DNA of 11,389 nt from positions 1 through 11,389 of the forward strand of contig JAJXWC010000062.1 in NCBI GenBank assembly GCA_021781855.1, in the 5' to 3' direction. Source of the stretch: Bacillota bacterium. Lineage in GTDB: Bacteria; Bacillota; Bacilli; Lactobacillales; Streptococcaceae. Shown in pieces: positions 6,477 to 11,389 of the stretch. The notes below the pieces were generated by a model. The model was not told where the DNA came from. It did no database searches and was given only the letters and a program-made list of their open reading frames with translations. The translations under genes were made by a program, and so were the position numbers. How positions within the stretch are numbered: position 1 is the first letter of the stretch; every line of letters begins with the position of its first letter.

Positions 6477-6504
6477 TTGTCTAAGTTAGGGAATATGATA
6501 TAAT
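6477..6504 (+). promoter_or_regulatory. Promoter of the Gfo/Idh/MocA oxidoreductase gene
   Basis: TTGTCT (6477-6482), 16-bp spacer, TATAAT (6499-6504) with an extended TG (TGATATAAT from 6496). Predicted start near 6511, giving a leader of about 27 nt with AAAGAGG ahead of the ATG. Confidence 0.75.
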
Positions 6505-6537
6505 AGATAAAGATTTTCAAAAAAAGAGGTGTCGAAA

Positions 6538-7530
6538 ATGTTGAAACTTGGAGTTATCGGTACAGGTTGGATTAGTTCATCTTTTGTAGAGGCGGCGCAT
6601 TTGACGAAGAAATACCGGCTCGAAGCCGTGTTTTCACGGCAGTTGGCAAATGCCTTGTCTTTTTCTGAGGATTTTGAAGATGTGAGCTTATACGAAGAAT
6701 TAGAAGACTTTCTGGAGCATGATTTAGATATCATTTATATTGCAAGCCCCAATGCTTTGCATTTTGAACAAGCTAGAGCCGCAATTTCGGCAGGAAAAAA
6801 TATTATCGTTGAAAAGCCTGCATTTTCCAATCCGGCAGAATTATCAGAAATTATTGCTCTTGCGGACGAGAAAAAAGTACTCTTTTTTGAAGCGGCGCGA
6901 AATATTCATGAGACAGCTTTTGAAGTTGTAAACAATTTTTTAGCTACAAAAACGATTGTTGGTGCAGATTTTACTTATTCAAAATACAGTTCGAAAATGT
7001 CAGCACTTTTGCGAGGTGAATTGCCGAATAAATTTAATGCTGCATTTTCTGGTGGTCTACTTGCAGATTTAGGTGTCTATTTGCTTTATGCTGCGGTTTA
7101 TTGGTTCGGAAAACCAAAAACAGCTCATTATGATGCTGTTGTTTTACCAAGCGGTGTTGATTTGTCGGGTGTTGGAAGCTTAGATTATGGTGATTTTAAA
7201 GTTGCCATTAAATGTGCAGGAAATTTGAACAGCTATTTGCCAAGCGAAATTTACACAACGGACGGAACATTGATTTTGGACGCAGTAAACGGTATTAAAT
7301 CCGCTAAATTTAATAAAAATGATGGCGGTACAGAAAATCTGAAAATCACTACAACCAAGCACACATTGTATGACGAAGCGCTTCATTTTGCTGAAATCAT
7401 CGAAACGGCAGAAACACCGTCCTCAAAATACTTGTATAAAGTGCTGCATGAATATGCGATGGATGTTGCTGAAACCAGTTTTAGTATGCGAGAAAGCGCA
7501 GGAATTGTTTTTCCCGCTGACCATAAATGA
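6538..7530 (+). CDS. Gfo/Idh/MocA family NAD(P)-dependent oxidoreductase
   Basis: A 330-residue cytoplasmic dehydrogenase. The N-terminal Rossmann fold (1-120) has GVIGTGWIS (5-13) for NAD(P), YIASPNALHFEQ (67-78) and the family's EKP (92-94) whose lysine is catalytic. The C-terminal alpha/beta domain carries GGLLADLGVYLLYAA (172-186), the position of the conserved GG..D.G.Y motif. Members oxidise or reduce sugars, inositols and related polyols; the substrate cannot be read from sequence. The ATG at 6538 is preferred over the in-frame GTG at 6529 because AAAGAGG ends at 6529, eight bases before it. The gene appears monocistronic, with its own promoter, and is followed by 119 bp and then a tRNA gene. 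Confidence 0.88.
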   Translation: MLKLGVIGTGWISSSFVEAAHLTKKYRLEAVFSRQLANALSFSEDFEDVSLYEELEDFLEHDLDIIYIASPNALHFEQARAAISAGKNIIVEKPAFSNPAELSEIIALADEKKVLFFEAARNIHETAFEVVNNFLATKTIVGADFTYSKYSSKMSALLRGELPNKFNAAFSGGLLADLGVYLLYAAVYWFGKPKTAHYDAVVLPSGVDLSGVGSLDYGDFKVAIKCAGNLNSYLPSEIYTTDGTLILDAVNGIKSAKFNKNDGGTENLKITTTKHTLYDEALHFAEIIETAETPSSKYLYKVLHEYAMDVAETSFSMRESAGIVFPADHK

Positions 7531-7605
7531 AGCGGAGATTTTCGGTGAGAAGGTAAGACTCTCATTCGAAATATAGCACAGACTTGCACCAAATGTGTAA
7601 TAAAA

Positions 7606-7647
7606 ATTTTGCTTACGACTGGGTATTGACCGAGACGAGAGCAAAAT
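7606..7647. repeat. Inverted repeat just upstream of tRNA-Arg
   Basis: ATTTTGCT (7606-7613) and AGCAAAAT (7640-7647), 8 bp perfect, with a smaller GGT/ACC pair inside. It ends two bases before the tRNA. On the minus strand the stem is followed by TTTTATT, so it could terminate antisense transcription; on the plus strand there is no T-run. Confidence 0.45.
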
Positions 7648-7649
7648 CC

Positions 7650-7722
7650 GATCCCTTAGTTAAGTTGGATATAACGAGAACCTCCTAAGTTCTTGTCCCC
7701 AGTTCGAATCTGGGAGGGGTCA
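7650..7722 (+). tRNA. tRNA-Arg (anticodon CCT)
   Basis: A full 73-nt cloverleaf can be drawn: acceptor GATCCCT/AGGGGTC (one T-G pair), D stem GTTA/TAAC, anticodon stem AGAAC/GTTCT with loop CTCCTAA (anticodon CCT at 7684-7686, reading AGG), T stem CCCAG/CTGGG with loop TTCGAAT, and discriminator A at 7722. The CCA end is not encoded. No clear promoter was found in the 119 bp before it, so it may be read from upstream. tRNA-Arg genes are common phage integration sites, but no duplicated 3' end occurs in this window. Confidence 0.95.
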
Positions 7723-7737
7723 TTTGTATATCAACAG

Positions 7738-7773
7738 AAAAAGCTGAGCAAATATTATTTGACTCAGCTTTTT
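7738..7773. terminator. Bidirectional terminator between tRNA-Arg and the nuclease gene
   Basis: An 11-bp perfect stem (7738-7748 with 7763-7773) of A5-GCTGAG and its complement, 14-nt loop, T-run on both strands' exits. It serves the tRNA (plus) and the convergent nuclease gene, whose stop is at 7778-7780. Confidence 0.9.
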
Positions 7774-7777
7774 TGAA

Positions 7778-9097
7778 TTAAGGTTTGGCATATTGATTAC
7801 CTTTTTCTGCTTGGGAATAGCCTGAATTATTTGCCAAAGTTTGTGTCATATACTTATAATTTTCAGGATTAGTGACCATTGAATAATATTTTTTACTGCT
7901 TAGTTTAACAAATACCATGCCGTTTGCTGCCGTGCTCCACCCACCATTCGTGGTATAAGAAGTGTCTGTGGGGACGGAAACCGCTGTATCGGGGGATTTT
8001 GGGGGAATAGAAGAAGACGAGGCGGGGGTGGAAAATGTCTTATCCGCTTGAGGATTTAAAACTTCAGTCTCACTATTATAATTAATTGTTATACCTTCGG
8101 CATCGTTTATTACCACAATTTCTACGTTAAGCAGACCGTCAGATGATTTTTCATCAACGATGGAACCACGAGGAACAGTTTCATTTCCATTATAAAGTGG
8201 TGTCGTTTGATATTGAATGGTGTTGTTTGTCCCAGAATGGTTTTTCCAATAATTTTCAGCGAGTTCTTCTGCAGTACGCATGCCGCCATTTTGGTCAGCA
8301 CCGACATTTTGGGAGCGTGTTCCCGTTGTAAAGTTATATTTTGAAGTGTAGGAGCTGGAACCTAATAAGCTATCGGCAATAGAATGGCTTCTGTTATAGA
8401 GGTAACCATGATAAGTTTTTCCTGTTAAAGAAAAAGTGATAGCGATTTTAGGATTGCTGACCGGCCACGCAGGTGGGTCAAGTGGAGAACCCTGACGAGC
8501 TCCTTTTGATGCTTCAAATTCAGAATAGGTCAATATTGCACGTGCAACTCCAGACCGCCCTTGATTATCCGCAGAGAAGTGATAATCACCAGCTTTCATT
8601 GTTTCAAATCCTGAAAGATTTGCTGTTCCATTATCCCAATAGTAATTTTTAGTTGGGCCGGCAGACTTCTCATTGGTATAATTTATCAGCTTTGCCAAAA
8701 TTTCTTGACTATTATTTAATTTAGAGGCAGCAGTGGTGGACTTTGGAACAGTTTTACTAGAACTTTCTTTTGTTGATGAAGATTTTTTAACACTAGAACT
8801 TTGCTTTTGGGGGACTGATTCCTTTGAAGACTTTGAAGTTGATGATGAACTTTTCTTTTCTGTGCTGGAAATAGAGACCGTTTGATTCGAACTGCTTCCA
8901 GCAAATGCACCATACCAGCCTGTGAATCCGATAAGAACGAGTAATGTGAGAGAAATAATACCCACTATCCAGCGTCTGTGCTTTGTTTTTCTATAGTTAA
9001 GGCCAAAGCAATAGATGCCATATAAGCAGAAAATTGGGAAAAAAACGACAGCTAAAACCCAAAACCACCATTTCTTTATCAATTTATTTTTCTTCAT
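7778..9097 (-). CDS. Membrane-anchored DNA/RNA non-specific endonuclease (EndA/streptodornase type)
   Basis: A 439-residue protein. Two transmembrane segments (about 11-31 and 43-66) are followed by a serine/lysine-rich linker (about 68-125). A beta-beta-alpha-metal nuclease domain (about 128-345) comes next and a small C-terminal domain (about 384-439) ends it. In the nuclease, YNRSHSIADSLLG (234-246) supplies the catalytic histidine H238 (DRGH in EndA), TGTRSQNVG (258-266) the metal-binding asparagine N264, and VDEKSSDG (314-321) the EndA/streptodornase KSSDG mark. The domain should face outside. EndA relatives cut incoming DNA during competence uptake; streptodornases degrade DNA around the cell. 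Here the double-membrane anchor and long linker favour a surface nuclease. ATG follows GGGAG with about six bases spacing. A weak competence-box-like CGAAT lies about 47 bp upstream. Confidence 0.85.
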   Translation of the reverse strand: MKKNKLIKKWWFWVLAVVFFPIFCLYGIYCFGLNYRKTKHRRWIVGIISLTLLVLIGFTGWYGAFAGSSSNQTVSISSTEKKSSSSTSKSSKESVPQKQSSSVKKSSSTKESSSKTVPKSTTAASKLNNSQEILAKLINYTNEKSAGPTKNYYWDNGTANLSGFETMKAGDYHFSADNQGRSGVARAILTYSEFEASKGARQGSPLDPPAWPVSNPKIAITFSLTGKTYHGYLYNRSHSIADSLLGSSSYTSKYNFTTGTRSQNVGADQNGGMRTAEELAENYWKNHSGTNNTIQYQTTPLYNGNETVPRGSIVDEKSSDGLLNVEIVVINDAEGITINYNSETEVLNPQADKTFSTPASSSSIPPKSPDTAVSVPTDTSYTTNGGWSTAANGMVFVKLSSKKYYSMVTNPENYKYMTQTLANNSGYSQAEKGNQYAKP

Positions 9098-9418
9098 AGA
9101 ATTCTCCCGTCTTATTCAATTTCCAATTTATTTATTAAAAAAAATTCGCTATGAATATAATACTGTGAGCGATTTCACTAATATATTATAGACCAAAATC
9201 ATAAAAAAATACAGTAAAATACAAAGATTTAATCAAGTGAGTGCCCACTATTAGTCCCTTGGACTGCATTGTTGATGCTCACTAAGCTTTTCTATGCCAG
9301 CAGGAAAGTAGGCGACACCTTGAGAAATGGACTGAAAAGGTCAAAAAGGTGTAAAATATAACTAAGCTCGTAAAATCACAATATGATTTTTAGCTAATAG
9401 ATTATTTTGGAGAATAAA
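9098..9418. other. Hairpin-rich divergent intergenic region (nuclease / FlK-like gene)
   Basis: No protein gene is visible in this 321-bp gap. Nuclease side: minus-strand TATAAT at 9190-9185 without a good -35, and an inverted repeat TCGCT (9146-9150) / AGCGA (9168-9172). FlK side: AGTGAG/CTCACT (9236-9241, 9278-9283) enclosing AGTCC-CTT-GGACT (9253-9265); ACACCTT/AAGGTGT (9315-9321, 9346-9352) enclosing GACT-GAAAA-GGTC; and AAAATCA-CAATA-TGATTTT (9372-9390), followed by a T and flanked by AGCT on both sides. The last resembles a weak attenuator 18 bases before the Shine-Dalgarno. I do not recognise a known riboswitch. Confidence 0.5.
9328..9357 (+). promoter_or_regulatory. Possible promoter for the FlK-like thioesterase
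   Basis: TGGACT (9328-9333), 18-bp spacer, TAAAAT (9352-9357). The ACACCTT/AAGGTGT inverted repeat (9315-9352) straddles it, so it could be an operator rather than an RNA stem. Weak consensus. Confidence 0.35.
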
Positions 9419-9814
9419 ATGTCAGAAATTTCACTTGGAACTAGCGGTCAAGCTAGTGTAATTGTTGATGAAAGCAACACAGCAGATGTTATCGGAAGCG
9501 GTCTTCTGCCCGTTTTTGCAACGCCAATGATGATTGCGCTCATGGAAAAAGCCGCAAGCAACGCAGTGGCAATTTTTCTTGATGAAGAGCAGACAACGGT
9601 TGGCACAATGATAAATGTGACACATGATGCTGCAAGCCCGCTTGGAGCAAGAATTACGGCAAGTGCAAGGGTAATTGCGGTTGAACGGCGACGAATTGAT
9701 TTTGCTGTTGAAGCGCGCGAAGGAGAGAAAGTAATTGGTAAAGGAACGCACAGTCGTTTTATTGTCAATTCGAAACAGTTTTTGAGTAAAATTTATCTCA
9801 GCAGTGAAGGTTAA
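9419..9814 (+). CDS. FlK-like hotdog-fold acyl-CoA thioesterase
   Basis: A 131-residue protein of the fluoroacetyl-CoA thioesterase-like (FlK) hotdog family. The three catalytic residues of FlK (T42, E50, H76) have counterparts at exactly the same spacings: T35 in VFATPMM, E43 in ALMEKAA and H69 in NVTHDAASPLG (8 and 26 residues apart). VIGSGLLPVFATP precedes and GTHSRFIVNSKQF closes the fold as usual for the family. FlK itself hydrolyses fluoroacetyl-CoA in a fluoroacetate-producing Streptomyces. Most relatives live in bacteria with no such toxin, and their substrate is unknown, so acyl-CoA hydrolysis is as far as the sequence goes. The ATG at 9419 is chosen because TGGAG (9408-9412) sits six bases before it; the in-frame TTG at 9407 overlaps that site. 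Single gene, no terminator seen. Confidence 0.85.
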   Translation: MSEISLGTSGQASVIVDESNTADVIGSGLLPVFATPMMIALMEKAASNAVAIFLDEEQTTVGTMINVTHDAASPLGARITASARVIAVERRRIDFAVEAREGEKVIGKGTHSRFIVNSKQFLSKIYLSSEG

Positions 9815-10073
9815 TTCCTTGTCCTTACATTTGCTCTATCCCGCCCCTATCCGTAACCAGCATTTCATAAAGATATTGCAAGCTTAAGCATATTGTGCTA
9901 AGCTGCAAAGCTCATATCTAAACTGATAGATTGTGCCTTAGATTTAGTAATTTCAGCTTCCATAATAAGTTTCAAGTTCATTAATTTTGTTAGCGAAATT
10001 GAAGGCGATAGACTGTTTATACTTAACATGTTGTTTCTATATACGTCTTAATACAACCAAATCTTATTAATAA
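9815..10073. other. Intergenic region with strong hairpin, no convincing gene
   Basis: A marked stem-loop lies at 9876-9908: TTGCA(A)GCTTA(A)GCA pairs with TGCTAAGCTGCAA, 13 bp with two bulged A's and a 5-nt loop; there is no T-run, so it may be an mRNA 3' end stabiliser or an old element end. A second stem ATCTAA/TTAGAT follows (9916-9921, 9938-9943). A 43-codon minus-strand frame (9898-10029) without a ribosome site is not called. Confidence 0.5.
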
Positions 10074-10102
10074 ATGGCATAAATTACAAAATAGGGTATA
10101 AT
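10074..10102 (+). promoter_or_regulatory. Promoter of the Ltp-repeat protein gene
   Basis: ATGGCA (10074-10079), 17-bp spacer, TATAAT (10097-10102). Followed by a short leader with a strong Shine-Dalgarno AAGGGGAG (10117-10124). Confidence 0.7.
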
Positions 10103-10128
10103 AAAATGGAAAGGTTAAGGGGAGTAAA

Positions 10129-11067
10129 ATGGGCGAGGAAGATAAAAATCTACTAGATGTTGATTTTGGAGATTTTAGTGACATCTTGAATTTACTGAAC
10201 ACAAATGAGACTGAACCACCGGAAAAATCAGAAGCTACACAGCAGACAAACGATGTAAAGCAGCCAACGGAGAATCTGAGTTACATTGACCAAACACTCA
10301 AATCACTTGAAGAACAGAGTCAAACAGAGCGTTTTGATTCTGAGACTGTTAATGTAAAGAAAGAAAAAATTGAGGATTTGGTACAGATTCTGAATAATCT
10401 GGCCCAGAAAAAAGTAGGGACGATACGAAAAACAGTCATTCAGGAACAGCCGAGATTTAGACAAGGCTTTTCATCAGTACAGTCTGAGAAAAAGAAGCGC
10501 AGTAATAAATTTGCTAATGTGATTATCATTATTGTTATCGTGGTCGGTTTTGGTGTTTGGTCATCAAATCACAGCACTGAAAATTCGCAGACTAAAACGA
10601 ATTCATCTGTCAATGCAAACAACAGCGATAATAAGGAAGCTACGGCTGATGCAGAAGGCTATCTTCAAAGTGGTTCTTTTTCTGAGAAAAAACTCATTGA
10701 CCAATTGGAATATGAGGGTTATACTAAAGCGACTGCAACTTATGCCGTCAATCATGCCAAAGCAAATTGGAACAATGAAGCGCTTGAATTTGTGCAAGGA
10801 TTTGCTGATGATAAAGAGCTTGGAAATTCGTCTAAAAGTTTTTACAGCTTGCTAGATACAGAAGAATTTACCAAAGCTCAATCAGATTATGCAATGGCTC
10901 ATCTCAAAGTGGATTGGAATAACGAAGCATTGAAAGCTGCTAAAAGCCTCAAAAATGGCACACCAACGCTGTCAAATTCCGAAATTGAAAATATGTTGTC
11001 TAGCTCACAGTATGGGAGCGGATTTAGCAAAGCACAAGCAGCTTATGCGGTTGAACATCTGAAATAA
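10129..11067 (+). CDS. Membrane-anchored protein with Ltp-type repeats (superinfection-exclusion domain)
   Basis: A 312-residue protein. Residues 1-125 are acidic, polar and probably cytoplasmic; KKKRSNK (121-127) precedes a single transmembrane helix (about 129-145), so the C-terminus should face outside. After an Asn/Ser/Thr-rich linker (147-172) come three repeats of the Ltp family (host cell surface-exposed lipoprotein domain): about 175-221 (YLQSGSFSEKKLIDQLEYEG..ATYAVNHAKANWNNEAL in pieces), 222-271 (FTKAQSDYAMAHLKVDWNNEAL) and 272-312, the last stopping at AVEHLK before the WNNEAL part. Ltp of Streptococcus phage TP-J34 is a lipoprotein that blocks DNA injection by other phages; here the lipobox is replaced by a helix. 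A phage-blocking role is an inference; similar repeats occur in chromosomal proteins of unknown function. Strong own promoter, Shine-Dalgarno and terminator. Confidence 0.82.
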   Translation: MGEEDKNLLDVDFGDFSDILNLLNTNETEPPEKSEATQQTNDVKQPTENLSYIDQTLKSLEEQSQTERFDSETVNVKKEKIEDLVQILNNLAQKKVGTIRKTVIQEQPRFRQGFSSVQSEKKKRSNKFANVIIIIVIVVGFGVWSSNHSTENSQTKTNSSVNANNSDNKEATADAEGYLQSGSFSEKKLIDQLEYEGYTKATATYAVNHAKANWNNEALEFVQGFADDKELGNSSKSFYSLLDTEEFTKAQSDYAMAHLKVDWNNEALKAAKSLKNGTPTLSNSEIENMLSSSQYGSGFSKAQAAYAVEHLK

Positions 11068-11101
11068 AAAACGATTTGACAACTCTGTCAAATCGTTTTT
11101 T
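11066..11101. terminator. Strong bidirectional terminator after the Ltp-repeat gene
   Basis: A 16-bp perfect stem (11066-11081 with 11086-11101), ACTC loop, A6 and T6 at the ends. The stop codon TAA (11065-11067) overlaps its base. Confidence 0.93.
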
Positions 11102-11187
11102 ATTTCAGCGGTTGTGCTATTTGCTCACCTCGCTTGCTATGCAACTCAACTCGTACCAAAAAAGTTAAGCAGGCTTTGTGGCGAAAA

Positions 11188-11307
11188 TCAACAGTATAGA
11201 CAATAGTGAAGATAGCGGTTGTTTAGTTTTTCACCAAAAACTTGTACCCTAAGTCCAGTTGGAATTTCAGCTCCAATTGAATAAGGCTCTGAATCATCAA
11301 TTTTCAT
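11188..11307 (-). CDS. Short ORF overlapping the end of the right-edge gene (uncertain)
   Basis: A 39-residue frame starting at the ATG (11305-11307) inside the last codons of the right-edge gene, ending at 11188-11190. Its composition looks coding (for example YSIGAEIPTGLRVQVFGEKL) and not like random AT-rich DNA, yet there is no Shine-Dalgarno and no family is recognised. It could be a small coupled gene, or the original C-terminus of the upstream gene placed out of frame by an indel, or a pseudogene remnant. Confidence 0.3.
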   Translation of the reverse strand: MKIDDSEPYSIGAEIPTGLRVQVFGEKLNNRYLHYCLYC

Positions 11308-11389
11308 GCAGAATTGAGGCAATATTTGTAGTAATAATATCTTCACCGTCTGAGTCTGACAGGCGGTTTGGAATAATTACGTCGGCATA
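11297..11389 (-). CDS. C-terminal fragment of a minus-strand gene, function unclear
   Basis: The last 30 codons of a gene entering from the right edge, frame open from 11389 to the TGA at 11297-11299. It begins YADVIIPNRLSD and ends IASILHEN. A YADVIIP run is reminiscent of the end of the P-loop domain in uridine-kinase-like proteins, but 30 residues are too few to assign it. It converges on the Ltp-repeat gene. Confidence 0.6.
   Translation of the reverse strand, partial: YADVIIPNRLSDSDGEDIITTNIASILHEN

Noticed and set aside
6116..6484. 122-codon plus-strand open frame starting at GTG
   Set aside because: It runs through the structured copy B, has no ribosome site, and its equivalent is not open or conserved in copy A; substitutions follow RNA pairing rather than codons.
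9311..9360. Fluoride (crcB) riboswitch ahead of the FlK-like gene
   Set aside because: The GGCGA start is there, but the required order of stems and the AAAC..CUAAUGAC..CCUAC conserved bases are missing.
9898..10029. 43-codon minus-strand ORF
   Set aside because: No ribosome site, no recognised family, low-complexity composition, and it ends inside a strong hairpin.
7650..11389. Integrated prophage or island with att duplication at tRNA-Arg
   Set aside because: No integrase and no second copy of the tRNA 3' end (around GTTCGAATCTGGG) could be found in the window.

Overview
The window reads as chromosomal DNA of a low-GC Gram-positive coccus, most likely a Lactococcus or a near relative in the Streptococcaceae. 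This rests on the protein style of MenG, YidD, the GH1 phospho-glycosidase and the Ltp-repeat protein, on AT-rich extended -10 promoters (TGnTATAAT) and on A/T-flanked bidirectional terminators. The genus call is an inference from protein resemblance; no rRNA or other species marker is present.

Left part (1-5630), housekeeping and metabolism. The 3' end of a DXS-like transketolase-family gene overlaps yidD by 4 nt, and the yidD stop codon lies inside a terminator stem. A lone 6-phospho-beta-glucosidase gene follows, with a candidate CcpA (cre) site and its own terminator. Next is a two-gene unit, menG-clc: menaquinone methyltransferase overlapping a ClC-type Cl-/H+ exchanger by one base. Its promoter is so close to the menG ATG that the message may be leaderless. 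A convergent TetR-type regulator closes the block.

Middle (5640-6480) is an 840-bp stretch without a convincing protein gene, yet rich in RNA-like structure. It holds two diverged copies of one element in opposite orientation, each pointing out toward the gene beyond it (tetR on the minus strand, an oxidoreductase on the plus strand). Their ~74-nt core is 86% identical and 9 of the 10 differences are transitions. The same hairpins are kept, and both copies stop at the same ATCACTTCAA end. They look most like solo right ends / omega-RNA-type sequences of IS200/IS605 (TnpB) elements, but no tnpB is visible, so this is the least explained part of the window.

Right part (6538-11389). A Gfo/Idh/MocA oxidoreductase is followed by a tRNA-Arg(CCT) and a bidirectional terminator. 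Then come more accessory-looking genes: a membrane-anchored EndA/streptodornase-type nuclease (minus), an FlK-type hotdog thioesterase behind a hairpin-rich leader, and a membrane-anchored protein with three Ltp-type repeats, the domain of a phage superinfection-exclusion lipoprotein. The window ends in the C-terminus of a minus-strand gene overlapped by a short, coding-like ORF. No integrase, transposase gene, CRISPR array or duplicated tRNA end was seen, so an island at tRNA-Arg is possible but unsupported.
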